Source of the DNA: Ampelocalamus luodianensis | Lineage: Eukaryota > Streptophyta > Magnoliopsida > Poales > Poaceae | Direction: 5' to 3' | Assembly: GCA_036346255.1 (NCBI GenBank) | Contig: CM070625.1 | Span: 18,561,488 to 18,625,487 of the forward strand | Length of the DNA stretch: 64,000 bases | In this document: one piece after another, positions 43,386 through 56,110 of the stretch | Position numbering within the stretch: the first letter of the stretch is position 1 | How the letters are laid out: each line of letters starts with the position of its first letter | Notes under the pieces: generated by a model | Databases searched by the model: none | What the model was told of the DNA's origin: nothing | The model's input: the letters and a program-made list of their open reading frames with translations, nothing else | Position numbers and translations under genes: made by a program

Positions 43386-46300
43386 ATGCAGCGCCTCGCG
43401 TCCTCCCGGAGACTCCTTCAGGCCGCGCTCGCCCGCGGCCGGGCCCACTCCAGCCTCTCCGCCGCCGCCGCCACGCCGGAGAAGGGCGGCGGCGCGCCGA
43501 AGATGCCGCCGTTCGAGTACACGCCTCCGCCGTACGACGGGCCGCGGGCGGCGGAGATCTTCCGGAAGCGGGCCGAGTTCCTCAGCCCCTCCCTCTTCCA
43601 CTTCTACGACCGCCCTGTACGTACGCCACCTCCGCCCTTACCAGTTACCACCACCCCACTTTCTTGGGAGACAGCAAAATAGATGAAAACGGTAGGGGAA
43701 AAAATCTGTGATTTTCATTTCCCATTTTTTTTTCTGGGGAAAAATCTACAAATGCGGCACTCGAATTTTCCTTCCTAGAAGCGTCGATCGAACAGTGTAT
43801 CAGTTAAGAAGTAAGATGAACTGTTAATACTTTTCGTAACTGCAGCGTTTGAGTCCAAATGTTGCAACGAACGTGCGGTTTTGCATTGATCAGGAATACA
43901 AATCTTGAAAATTGCTCTTGTTTTTGTAAATTTTGCTGCTATTCTTTTGGATGGTCTCTTGCTAATCACTTTTAGTTTTTTTTTGTTCATGAGAAAAAGG
44001 TAGTTCTTTTGCAAAGTAGTGTTGTTTCTTGTCGGTTCTGGATAGGATTGGTAGGAATGCCATCTTACCATGTGCTCTGATCCTATCGGTTGTAAGGTGA
44101 GATCTGGGAATAATAGAGCTAAGGTCTGTTTCAAGATGACATTCAGATTCAGAATCTCCAAAGATGCTAGTAGCCACAAATTTCTGGACTGCATGCAGCG
44201 CCACTCGATTTGGGATCTACCTCTGTACTGTACTAGTGTAAATGCTGTATTGGGACTGATTTTTTAAAAAGTTCACCGGAGGTGGGGAGCTTCCCCGCCT
44301 GAATTATAATATTTTAAGGCTCGTCAATCGGAGGATGTTACATGCGGGGGTAAGGAGAAGATAGATTTCCAGGTAGAGACCACATGACCCATAGGGATGC
44401 GTCCTCCTTGCAAGTATGGAGGAGACGGCCGAGGGACGGTTCACAGGTTATGAACACGACGTCGTGAAAGTACAGAAATTGTAGTAGTTATTTAATTGTC
44501 TCTATCTCTAGGACCATTATTATTTGTCTGTAGCATTTTTCTAGTCTGGCAAGTGCAGATGATAGGTGACCTTTGCAGAAGGGCTTTCTTGGGTTCTTGC
44601 AAAGGCAGAAGACATAGAGGTTTTGTGCTCGTTTGTGAAAATCAGGCTGCCCTGTTTTGCCTGCAAATATGTGTGGTTAAGAAGAAATCAGGCTTTTATA
44701 CTGTCTTTACAGACCAATTTGCAACTACGTCTTGTGTTAGTCTGTTGGATCTCATACATCTGTGGCTGCGCCACTAATATATTTATCTTTCTAAAAAATC
44801 ATGATTACTGTTTACTGGCAACTTAACATTTTAAAACTGCAACATGCATTGCCAAAGTACATAAAGAAAGGTGAAGATTGGGTTCCTGCGGATAGTACCA
44901 AACTCTGTACCTAACTTGCTTACTCCACTCACATTGGAGCTCATGCGCCGTACTCAGTGAAACGCGTGTATCATGTGTAAAATAATTTTCGATGTGGACA
45001 TCTACATCTACATCTACATGATCTGATAAACTGGAAGGGAAAAGGAAGAGAGAAAAAACTCTACCAGCTAGCCCTTTGATATCCCCTTGAATTCTTGAAA
45101 AGAGGGCTAGCGAAAAAAAAATCTGAAAAGGGGGGATAACAAAATGAATCATTATCTGTCACGCTGTTGTTATTTTGAGACTTGAGACTGTATCAGTATT
45201 CAATTTAATAATCCAATCGGGCATACTATGGTGATTAACAGATTAAGTAAGAAAAGTTAATATTATTCGAGAAAAAATGATCTTTGAAAATTTTCTAATC
45301 CTGAAAAATGATCATTTTAGCATACAACATTGATTGCAGTTGAACATAGTCGATGGAAAGATGCAGTACCTGTTCGACGAGGATGGCCGCCGCTATCTGG
45401 ATGCTTTCGGTGGCATTGCAACCGTTTGTTGTGGTCACTGCCATCCTGATGTGATTGAAGCCATAGTAAACCAGGCAAAGAGGATCCAACATTCCACGGT
45501 TCTTTATCTGAATCATGCCATCGCAGATTTTGCTGAGGCATTGGCATCCAAAATGCCCGGCGATCTGAAGGTATTCTCAGCCTATGAAAAAACTTACACA
45601 TTTCTTCTCTACTTGAAGGTATTTTGGAAAGGAAATGCATTCTTTTGGGAGATCGAACCTCATGTACTCATGTGAAGCTGTTGTTCTTTGCAGGTTGTTT
45701 TCTTCACAAATTCTGGGACAGAGGCTAACGAGCTTGCATTGATGATTGCGCGACTTTACACTGGTTTCCACGACATTATTTCGCTTAGGAATGGATACCA
45801 CGGGAATGCAGCTGGAACAATGGGTGCTACTGCTCAATGCAACTGGAAATTTAACGTTGTTCAGGTAAATGTCTGTGTTGTTTTTGGTTTTACTCCATTA
45901 GGCAAACACATTGACTATTAACGATGATCATTACATGCAAGCTACCTAAGCTCTCTGATCACTTGGTTTAATGTTCTTTTACAATTGTATGTTAACATCC
46001 ACATCTTAGTAGTCTTTTGTTTTTGTGATATAACACAGTAACGATCGGCTCATTTCTAATGTATCCAGAGTGGAGTGCACCATGCGCTTAATCCAGATCC
46101 GTATAGGGGCGCTTTCGGTTCAGATGGAGAAAAGTATGCCAACGATGTTCAGGAAATCATTGATTTTGGGACTACGGGTAGAGTCGGTGGTTTCATTTCA
46201 GAAGCCATACAGGTATGTCAATATCAATGTATCATCATACCACGACCATATTCGTTCTCTTTAAGTCATCTCAATAAAAAGCGATTTTCTTTTCCGAAAA

Positions 46301-47353
46301 TGAGGCCTTCTTTTCTGCAGGGAGTCGGTGGAATAGTGGAATTGGCACCAGGATACTTGCCTGCAGTGTACAATATGGTGAGGAAAGCTGGTGGCCTCTG
46401 CATCGCCGATGAAGTTCAGGCGGGAGTTGCACGAACCGGAAGCCACTTCTGGGGATTTGAAGGGCATGGTGTCATCCCAGATATAGTTACAATGGCAAAG
46501 GTGAAGCTTGATAATCCCTTCATCATGTACAGACTTCATGCATTTCATGCTGCCTCATTATGGTCAGCACTTCAATATTTGCACCTCATCCAATGGCTCA
46601 CATGTTTGTGTCATTCATCTTCAGGGTATAGGAAATGGCATACCGATAGGAGCAGTTGTTACAACGCCTGAGATTGCTCAGGTGTTAACCCGCAGAAGTT
46701 ATTTCAACACCTTCGGTGGTAACCCTGTCAGCACCGCTGGCGGGCACGCTGTTCTCAAGGTACTGGAGAAGGAGAAGCTCCAGGAGAATGCATTTGTTGT
46801 TGGCTCCTATCTGAAGGAACGGCTTAACATGCTGAAAGATAAGCATGAAAGTAAGTACTAGTAGCTAAATAAAGTCACATTGAAACCACACACCTTCAAG
46901 ATAGCTTTGTTACTTACATTTGGCCTCTGTGGCTTTCCAGTTATCGGTGATGTTAGGGGTAGAGGCTTTCTTCTTGGAGTTGAGCTGGTAACAGATCGCC
47001 AAACGAAAACTCCTGCCAAAGCTGAGATTGCGCACGTCATGAACCACGTGAAAGGTGCGCGCTTCCTTGAGCCTCGATGCATCTTCCAGCTTTATTACAA
47101 CTAGATACAGAAGAAGTCAAATCTGAGTGTTTTTCTTCTTTTAACAGATATGGGCGTGCTGGTGGGAAAGGGTGGTTTCTACGGGAACGTGTTCAGGATA
47201 ACACCTCCGTTGTGCTTCTCTAAAGAGGACTCAGGTAAGATCTCCTCTGCTGACACATTTGCTGACACATTTCTCGCGTATCGATTTGATGAACAACTTC
47301 GCGTTGCAGACTTCTTCATCGAGGTGGTGGACATTGCATTGTCGAAGCTGTGA
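43386..47353 (+). CDS. AGT2: Alanine-glyoxylate aminotransferase 2 family protein, mitochondrial (9 exons, 475 aa)
   Basis: This is a PLP-dependent class-III aminotransferase that, in the family, moves amino groups between alanine (or beta-alanine/beta-aminoisobutyrate) and glyoxylate in mitochondria. Exons are 43386-43616, 45340-45570, 45694-45864, 46069-46212, 46321-46500, 46625-46850, 46941-47054, 47148-47234 and 47310-47353; all introns are GT-AG and the joined length is 1428 bp with no stop. Residues 1-30 (MQRLASSRRLLQAALARGRA) are basic and Ser/Ala-rich, a mitochondrial targeting peptide. The PLP-phosphate loop TNSGTEANELA is at about 159-169, GYHGNAAGT at about 188, IADEVQAG with cofactor Asp289, and TMAKGIGNG with the Schiff-base Lys319 as the last codon of exon 5. 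NTFGGNPV follows in exon 6. Length fits the plant family. Which of the plant paralogues (AGT2, AGT3 or PYD4) it is cannot be settled here. Confidence 0.93.
43617..45339 (+). other. Aminotransferase intron 1 (1.7 kb)
   Basis: Donor CCT|GTACGTAC and acceptor GATTGCAG|TTG bound it. ORFs inside it are not coding. The part 44270-44480 (GGTGGGGAGCTTCCCCGCC onward) is more GC-rich than its surroundings and may be a small inserted element; I cannot define its ends. A short CATCTA repeat lies at about 44998-45018. Confidence 0.7.
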
Positions 47354-48248
47354 GGCGGAGCGAAGCTGACACCACTTGCAACCAAGCCGTTCGCATGGGA
47401 TCCGTATCCATAAATAAGAGACGATCTGTGAGACAGCACCTCGTTGTCTCGTGATCCGTCTTGCAAACCCGTGATGCGCACCAGCTCCGGCCGTCATTCA
47501 AATGCGGCGTTTCCTATTCACCATTTAGCTTGTCGCTCTGAATTGCAACTGTTTGCGACCAATAAGTTCTTTTTAATCAGATGTATTGTACTTGTATGTG
47601 CCAGTTTTTAAATCCCTATATTTTACTGCTATCTAGAAACAAACCACTGTGAGTCTGTCACTGCTCACTTGCTCAGGACTCGCGAGATGCAAAAATTGAC
47701 AACTATATGGGCAATATAGACGCACTATGCGCCAGAAACTGTTTGCGCATTAACTGAATATATGCTTTACCCATGCAAACGATGCAACAAACAAACAATG
47801 GTTGAAATGTTCTATCAAGAAGCAACCCTTAGGAAACCACCTCTTGTTATGGAGTTGTGGGTCTATAATTTCACCTGCTATGATTCAAATTTTAGTATTC
47901 ACCATACTTCAGTAGAATTTTTGTAAAATTTATGAATTTATCTTCAACATCCGTCTATTTAAACGTGTGCAACGGGGAGAGACTCGAGTACGTGGTGATG
48001 TGTATGTCTGAACGTCTTTCTTGTTATCGAAAAAGCAACCCTCGGAAGAATGTCATCGATCATTTTACAGCAATGATGCTCTACCATCTCTTTTAAAATA
48101 CACATGCAGCAACAACGAAATTAACCAACGTAACCAACACGTGACCTGACCAGATCAATGTAACCAACACGTGACCTGAACAGATAGATATACAGCAAAT
48201 GTACACCAAACCAAACGACATTAGCGACTAACTTGAAACTCGCGAAAC
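47354..48248. other. Intergenic region between two convergent genes
   Basis: It contains the 3' untranslated regions of both the aminotransferase gene (plus) and the TOL gene (minus), with AT-rich candidate polyadenylation regions on each side. A short direct repeat, AATGTAACCAACACGTGACC with a near copy (about 48129-48178), is present. No other gene is seen. Confidence 0.6.
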
Positions 48249-51200
48249 CTATTTCTTTCCACCGATCATAGGTTGGCCACCGCCCTTTGGACTAGGCATG
48301 CTCGTCGTTCTGCTCATCTTACCTCCACCACCAAAACTCTTCACATCAATCAAATCACCAAATAAATTGTCCGGCATGTAGTACGGTTTCGTGGCGGCTG
48401 CCGGAGCTTCTTTTGGCCGTTGATTCCCATTCATTGGAGAATCTGGAGCCATGGTCGGACCTTTGTTTATTTGAGAAACAAAAGAGCTGTATTGTTGCAT
48501 CGGCTTGGGTGTTGGAGATGGCACATGTTGCGTTGGCGGAGTAGCATACGACGTTGAAGGAGCTGGATACGTAGCTGTTAGGGCAACAGAAGCAACAGGA
48601 GGGTTCGGCATTTGGTGTGTGGCAGGCTGAAAAGGATTAGCTGAGTTGACACTCGCAGGCATGGCCCATGGCGGTGGCGGATAGCTAGATGCACATTGTG
48701 GACGCTGAGTTGGATATGCTCCTCCAGTCTGTGCGCCCTGTCCAGTTTGGGCCCAAGGTGCAACATAATTGTTGTATGGAGTGTACCCCTGATTTGTTGG
48801 ATATGCCTGGTGGTTGGAAGGGTAATGTGGTCCATTCGATGCAGCAGGCTGATAGTTCGGTGGTAATTCTGGCCCATTTGGCATGGCAGTCTGCTGAGTC
48901 CCATTTTGGCTGTGTGTCGAAGAATCTGCAGATGCTTCAGGAGGACTGTACAAGGTGAGGCTTAGAAGGTCGATCATATCCTGCTCTTTTGTCCGAGTAC
49001 CACTAACAGGAACCAGTGCATTGCTCGCAACAGAAGATGAGGCTTCAGAAATTGCTGGATCAACAGGTACAAGGGCATGATCACCAGCACTGGATGATGC
49101 CTTATCGCTGCTTATGGCAGATTTGTTTTTTCTGCAGATACATAAAAAGCATGAAGAATTAACTGATGATCAGGAAACCGTAGATTGACTGTTACAGGCT
49201 ATTTTTAAGTACCTTCTTGCTATCTGAGCGAACTCGTCATCTTCATCCTCTTCAACAGGAGCCTCATTATGTGCAATCGGAGGTGCAGATGGCTGTGGAG
49301 GTGCAGATGGCTGTGGTGTTGGATCCTCTCTGGGTAAATTGTCTCTACATGGTGTCTCAACTGGCAAAGGAGAACCAGAAGCAATGGCATCGTGTTTTGC
49401 AAGTACACTCTGTAAGTGATCATTTATTTCTAGGCCTTGCTTTAGTAGCTCCTCATTCCTAAACAACAGGAACCACAGACACTTGCATGTTACGTTGTGT
49501 GGTCTGCACTACACTGCCAGATGGCATAAAATTGCAAAATGTGAACCATGCTTATGCATGTGCTACACTAAACAGTCAAATTCGAAGTCACTCCAGGGAA
49601 ACACTACATTAAGAGGGAATTTGTACAGCCTAAGAGAGATAAGCTTACCCTGTGGAACTGACAAAACGCATGAGCTTTTGTTGATTTGAACGACATTGGC
49701 TAACAAGCTCTGTGATAATTTCATCTTTAACAGCCTGTGATCACAAAACTTTGAATAGGTCATTTGCATGAACTTCAACAAAACTAGTTGCATAATTTCC
49801 TTTTGAGAAATTCATACTACCATGCGATCAGCAGGATCCAAAGCGTTCACCATATCATACAGTAGCTCTTTTGCATCTCTAATATTATCCAAGTCCCCTA
49901 TACTGAAGCAAAAGGAGATAAAAGGTTATAACCAAAAAATTGAGTGATAAAAGAGATAGCTGGAACGAGAAAAGTTAACTGAGCTAAATACTAGAGAAGA
50001 CGCAACCTCAATGTTTCAACATCGGATGCCATTCTTTCGTTTAGACTTCCAGCAGGATATGAAGGTGACCTGTAGGACTGAGAATGATGTATTGCAGGAG
50101 GAGTAAATATTGGAGGAGCATCTATAGGACGCCGTGGGAACATTACTCCTGACCTCTGTAAAAGATTTTTCATTAGCTAATACGATGAAATTTCAGTAGT
50201 CTTATTCCTTAAATAGTAAAAAGTAAAGAATTATCAGCCACCGATCCACTTGTGCTTTGAATATTTCTTTCAGGGCATGTTTTCGGCTCCACATCAATTT
50301 ACGAGCACTAGATGGTTCTGTTGCACAGTGTGAGGTTTCACGTCGGGAAAAAAAAACAGCGACATACCTTTAGTTCAATGTATGCCCAGTAATACTGTGG
50401 ATATTTGCCTCCAGGTCCACCAAATGCTTCTTGCCATGAGTCGAGAAGTATCAATACCTTATCCCTCACTTGCATATCATGCTGCATGGATATCCAGAAA
50501 GTCGATATTCCAGAAACTTAGCATCATGTTTTCCATTAATAAAAAGAATAAAATACAATGAGTGAATTAATCAGAAATCATAACTGACATTAGAACCGCA
50601 AAATGCCAGTGCCAATTATATTATGCATATGAATGGACTGCAAATATGAGCTGTTCACACGATAACAGCTAGGAAGTTGCTCCAATGAAGAATGATGGTT
50701 GGACTCAAAAACAAAATTAAACAAGTGAAACTGTTGAGTTATCAGTGAACGGGAAATGCCCATACTGAACTATAGAAATTAAGGAAATGTGACTTCAAAA
50801 GCATCAACTGATTTTGCAACTGTAATGTAACACCCCCTTTTTCCTTCTCTCCCCTTGGGTCACCCCCGCCGGACCCCCCCTCTCACGTGTGCACGACAGC
50901 GCCCGTCCCCGTCGCTTCCGCCGGTGCCCTGCCCTGCACCGCCACACCGCACGCCCGTCACCTCCCTCCCCACGTGCCCTCTGCCCCGCTGAACCCCGCC
51001 GCCCGCGCCGCACGCCCCCTTGCCGCGCTGCTCGCCCAGACCCCCCCTCTCCCCGAGCCTCCCTGGCTATAAAAGCCCCCCCGGCACCTCCCTTGCCCTC
51101 CTCCCCATCTCCTCCTTTCTCCCCCCCCTCCCCCAAGCGAGACCGAGGAAGAAGAACAAAGAAGAAAGAAGAAGAAGAAAGCCGGGGGACTCACCTCCGC

Positions 51201-54200
51201 GAAAACGTCGCCGTCGCCGCCGCTCGGTGAGCCTCGTCGTCGCCCCTGCCCCCGCGCCTTCCGCTCCCCTCCGTCGCTGTCGCCGTCGTCGTCGCCATCT
51301 TCTCCCCTCCCCGTGTGCAGCCGCCGCCCCGAGGCCCCTCATCTTCTCCCCTCCCCGTGCGCCGCCGCCGCCTTCCCCTCCTCTTCGCCTCGGCTGAGCC
51401 GCCTTCTTCCTTAGCCGCGCCGTGGGCGCGCGCCGTGCCCCTTTGGGCGCGCCTCAGGTGGGCGCGCGCCATACAAGCACCATTTTCGGCCCAGGCGTGG
51501 TGGGCCGAACCTCGCACCGTGGGCCGTGCCAGTTTTTCTTTTTCTTTTTCTATTTTAATTCAAAAGATAGAATTCAAAAATCTATATCTCCTTATTTTAA
51601 CTCCAAAAATTATAAAATAAATTTGTAAAAATTTGTAAATTCAAGATCTTGCTAATGGCATAGGTCTTGTTCAATTTGGAGTTTATTTGGGTATTCTTGT
51701 GTATTTATTTGCTCTTGTTGCTTGTTGTTTATTTTTCCGGTACTTCGTCCGCGTAGAGTTCGAAGACGCCAGAGACCCCTAAGTTGATCAAGAACAAGAC
51801 TACCCGGACTCTATTCCCTACCAATCAAGGCGAGTCAATACTTTGATCATATTAAGCCTATATTTTATGTAAATTATGTTCCTTTAAAATAGCAAATTGC
51901 ATGCTTTAATTTCTTAATCAAATATATGTTAAAGCTTAAGGTAGTTAAATACCCATTTGATGATTAATTAATTATTATGCCATCCTTGACAACTTGAATC
52001 CCTTAATTCCATTATCACCCTAGTAACTACATGGTAATACTAGTTATAGGTTGTACTTAAGCGACATGCTAGCCTTGCTTAAGTATCGGGACACTAAAAT
52101 GTCCCAATCATCATCTTTTCAAGCCCAAAATGATTTGAGCAGTCATTGCGGGAAAATGACTGAGTTGGTTGAGTTGTTGTATTTTACTTCTCAAAAACCC
52201 TAAAAACTTGTTGTTACTATCTAGGTAGATGGAAAGGTGGATGGTATAACATTGGGTGCTAATGTAGCCCAAGAAATATTATTTCGTGGATGGTATGTGG
52301 AAGAACCGCCCAGATAACCCTAAGAACTTAATCTTATTACGACCTCCTGTGTAAAACAAGTACAACCATAAGTTTGAAACAAACTGCGACTTGGCTTAGT
52401 AAATTTATCAAATCCTGAAAGTCATCTCACTGGAGGGATAAAGGGGCACAAGCTCTGGGCATGTCGGGTTTGATGGGACACCGAGTCAAGGGTGAAGTTC
52501 GCTAGTCGCTGAGGTGTAGCCACGCTACGCCAGTCGCTGAGGTGAACATCTCATGCAACGTATGGGCGTAACCCCATATGGGTGAGACGATGGAAGGGAC
52601 GAGATATTTAGAAAGGTCATTGTGACGACCTCTCGACTACATGACCAAGGAATCATGTAGGACAACGAGTTAATCGTCTCTTGTGGGTAAAGTGTACAAT
52701 CTCTGCAGAGTTATAAACTGTTTAAACAGCCGTGCCTACGGTCAAAGGCGGACATGAGAACTTAACTTGAGATAGTTCTATTTCAAAAACTCTTGTGGGT
52801 GGTATGAAAATGTGGTGGGCTCACCTAGCCTTGGGTTGGATTTTTTCCCTGAGTTTTCAGACTCAGTGATGTTAATATGAGGGGGGTAACCCCAATCAAA
52901 TTAAGCATAAGGCGAGGAACCCCTACTGTTATTAAATATTGCACAATTGCTCTCTTTAATAAAAATGAAATTTGTTAAAATGCTAAGTGATAGGAATTTG
53001 TAATTATGATAATTGAAAATATTGCTTTAGCAAATAAAAGAATCCGAGCCATCCTTGTTAAAACCTTGCATGTATATTATTGCATTGTGTGTTGGCTCGC
53101 GAGCACAAAAGTTATGCTCACCCTCGCTCTCTCTCCCCCAAAACCCTCGGAAGCAGGAAATCCTGGAGATTACGACTACTTCGAGGATCCAGAAGTTGGA
53201 GGCCCAGGAGAGGATGAAGCGTAGTGTAGTCTTTAGCTTTTCTAGTTTCGCCCCAGTCCAGTTAACTCCGTCGGTGCTTGCGTGCATCCAATATTATTCA
53301 AACCTTGGTTAATATCGGACGCACACGGGTTTCCCCAGTCGCTTGCCTGTGGAGAGATGAGCTCTCACCCCTTTTGCTTCCGTTGTCGCTTTTTGTAATG
53401 TAATCCTTTGGCCTATTCGGTCCTATTGTAAAACTCGACCCGACGCGGTCTATGTAAACTCTGTTGTGTTAATTAATGAATGGTATGATTTTACGCCATG
53501 TATGAATAATTCAACAATATACCTGTGAGTGCTATCTATTGATCCAGGGAATAGCACAGTATTTTCACAAAGGATTCGGGATTAGAAAATCCGGTCCGAC
53601 ATGTAAAGATTAAGCAACACAACTTATAACTACAGTAGGATGATGAACTTTAGTAGCACACAATCAGCCAGTGGATAACAGTATATGAAGTATGAACTTG
53701 AGATAGATTTGAGTTTGACAGTAGCTAATTGTTAATGATGCAAAACAAAGTGCACTAGTGTGCTTCATGCTATACAAACAAAATTTGCATGTCACAAAAC
53801 AATAGGGATGATCGAATCAAGAACCAAGCAAAAAAAATAATGTTACCTAGGGTTCTTATCTAGTCAGAGAATTATTTTAAAACAATCATATCAATTTTTT
53901 TAGATGGTATGAAGAATATCCCACTAGAGAATTAGTAACATTCACAAAGTTTTAAATGTCCTAACTTACTATACTTTTTGGTTAGTTTTAAACACGTAGA
54001 CATAAATTAATGTTGCCAAAAATTCTTCACACTGAGAAACACCCTCCTTAAAGATATACTTGTTAGTGTTGAAAAAGATCTTACTTGTTTTTACTTCTCT
54101 TTGCATTTTTAATCAACAAGAGAATAGTAATGAGAGGAGTGGAAGTGGCCAAAGGAGGGAGGTACCTTCTTCTGGACAATTTTAACCATTTCTTGCAAAA

Positions 54201-55790
54201 TATGCTGCTCAACAACTTCAAAATGAACATATTCACCACAGTTCTTCATCATTGTCTCCAACAGCTGCAAAGATTTTGCAATGAATGTGAACAAGAAAAA
54301 TAGCAACCATAGAGTTGTCTTAATGGAAGAATAACTTGATATACTGCTTCCTCAAGATGACAATCTGACTATGACAGATATGCATTACAGTACCTGCATT
54401 CGTTCTAAGTGAAGGTTGTTATATAAATATACAATAGTTTTTCCCAGCAACACATTACAGAAATAATACCATGACCTAGATTATAGTGCGCACCGTCAAA
54501 GTGAAAAAATGAACTTTTGGATCCTTATTCTGCAACCGCTTCTTCACTGCTTTTACCACATCCTTTGTTTGCCTGATTCAAAGTGACAAAAATATTAGTA
54601 CTCCGTAAGGAAAAACTTAACTACAACTATATAAGCTAATCTGGATATTCTCCCACCTATAAGTAAAACAAACAAAGTATAGCTTAAAAGTTCAAATTTT
54701 GAAGTCTTCTAGTGAAAAACAATGATAATTCGCACGCTGTACAACAATGCAACCTCGTGCACTATACAATGAATTCTGACTTCAACATGGTTAACCAATA
54801 CCTCAACAGTCAACATAATAGAACTTCTAATGCATTTTAAACATGAACAACAACTAAAATGTAATTTAGACTAAAAGTTCCAAAAGAGCACTGTTATCAA
54901 TTGCCTAGGCATCAAAATTAGACAAAAAGTTTCTCGGAGCGGCATCATGGAATCAAACCATCATATTTCTTGACCATGAATCAAGGTTACCTTGAGAATT
55001 CTTCTTTTTCATTAACGGGAATGACAAGCAAGCACTTCCGCTAACCACTAGAGCCACTTCACATCATTATGGAACCCTATGTAGCTTCGCCCTTAGCAAC
55101 ACAGACCTTAACCATACAATGACCCTCTACGCAAATTCTGTCATAATCGATCAAGACATCTCAGTGGAAGCTCGAGACAGGACTATGCCTGAGCTCAAGC
55201 TACGGTTCCTCAGCTCACCCTAAGCTGAAGTAACCTGCAAGGAGATGCTTAGTGCTTACATTCCTTCTCATAGCATAGTAACCACCAGGAAACAATCCGA
55301 ACTTAGTGAACGCTACTTCCTAAAAATCATCTCAATCCCACTTCAAATAGGTAGTAACAATGCCCAAATCGATCGAAATTTTGACCAAACCCCGCTCAAC
55401 CAACTGGGTCAACGCCCCCACAAACCAAAACCAAAAATAGCAGAGCCGCAACAGAAGCACCGCAAAGCAACAAAATTCCCCACACAAGTCCCAATCCCTC
55501 ATCATAATTCTTCTCCGCACAAGCATCGAAGCAACCACGGCGACGCGAGGTTCTGCAAGCGAGAACTAAGGGGTAATACAAGAGGGGGGAAGGGGGGAAG
55601 CGATCGATCACCAGCGGTCGGCGTTGAGGGTGTCGCAGATTTCGAGGTTGACGGCCCAGTCGGGCCCCTGCAGCAGGTGGCTCGTCGCCTTGTCCACCCG
55701 CGACGCCGCCGGCAGCCGCGCAGGCCGCGAGCCCGTCGCCACAGGGTACATCGCCGGAGACGACCAGCAGCAACCCCGCGGTCGCAGCAA
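48249..55790 (-). CDS. TOL: TOM1-like (TOL) protein: VHS and GAT domains (9 exons, 638 aa)
   Basis: TOL proteins bind ubiquitinated membrane cargo at the plasma membrane and early endosomes and pass it to the ESCRT pathway for vacuolar degradation. Minus-strand exons are 55790-55612, 54572-54494, 54264-54166, 50481-50368, 50155-50007, 49902-49821, 49734-49649, 49458-49213 and 49131-48249 (1917 bp, no internal stop, GT-AG introns). The VHS domain covers residues about 20-155: ATSHLLQGPDWAVNLEICDT, QTKDVVKAVKKRLQNKDPKV, LETMMKNCGEYVHFEVVEQH and LLDSWQEAFGGPGGKYPQYY. The GAT domain covers about 190-305, with NIRDAKELLYDMVNALDPAD and SNQQKLMRFVSS. A conserved acidic link EEDEDDEFAQIARR ends exon 8. 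The C-terminal half is Pro/Gln/Asn-rich with a clathrin-box-like DLLSLTL (about 398) and FGDLIDV near the end. The start Met at 55790 gives a short basic leader before VHS. Which TOL paralogue it is remains open. Confidence 0.92.
50826..53601 (+). mobile_element. Solo LTR (Ty3/gypsy, 2776 bp) in TOL intron 3
   Basis: It starts TGTAACACCCCC (50826) and ends ATCCGGTCCGACA (53601). TGTAA is duplicated exactly at 50821-50825 and 53602-53606. It has a TATA box (GGCTATAAAAGCCC, about 51064-51077), a C-rich leader that yields spurious ORFs on both strands, and near its end GCGAGCACAAAAGTTATGCTC like the other gypsy LTRs here. It lies antisense to the TOL gene, inside the 3.7-kb intron between exons 3 and 4. 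There are no coding sequences. Confidence 0.9.
53607..54165 (-). other. TOL intron 3, part upstream (in gene direction) of the solo LTR
   Basis: This is AT-rich intron sequence between exon 3 (donor AAGAAG|GTACC at 54165) and the solo LTR. Nothing else is recognisable. The other end of the intron (50482-50820) is similar. Confidence 0.6.
54573..55611 (-). other. TOL intron 1 (1.04 kb)
   Basis: Donor CGCTG|GTGATCG (55611) and acceptor AATCAG|GCAAAC (54573) join TG and G into Trp in DRWQTKD, matching the family frame. No repeats or ORFs of note. Confidence 0.75.
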
Positions 55791-56110
55791 GGCGCCGCCT
55801 TTCGCTAGCGAGCGAGGAGGCTGCTAATTCGGCGGCTTGGGTTGGGAGTCGTCCACGGTACGGAGCTCTAAAAATTCTCCGATTTTTTTCCTTCTTTTTA
55901 CGAGGTGACGGACGGGAAGAGGAGGAGAGCAGGGAAGGTGGACTTGGGAAATTGTGGAAGACGCAAAGAAAGCGAGGGCGCAAAGGCGACGCAAAGAAAG
56001 CTTGGCTTGGGTGTGTTCATCTACTTCTGGGATCTCTAAATCCTTCAATGACGGGTGGGTCCGGGGCCCATGTGGCAGTGAGGTGGGTTCTGTGAGTTAG
56101 TTGGAAGGAA
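55791..56110 (-). promoter_or_regulatory. TOL 5' untranslated region and promoter
   Basis: Upstream of the TOL start codon, on the minus strand, is a pyrimidine-rich tract (CCTTCCCTGCTCTCCTCCTC, about 55924-55943), typical of plant leaders. A TGGGCC site-II-like motif lies in ACATGGGCCCCGG (about 56066-56078). No TATA box is clear, which fits a housekeeping-type promoter. Confidence 0.45.

Noticed and set aside
51020..51397. Pro/Arg-rich ORFs around 50800-51600
   Set aside because: They fall in the C-rich leader of the solo LTR in TOL intron 3.
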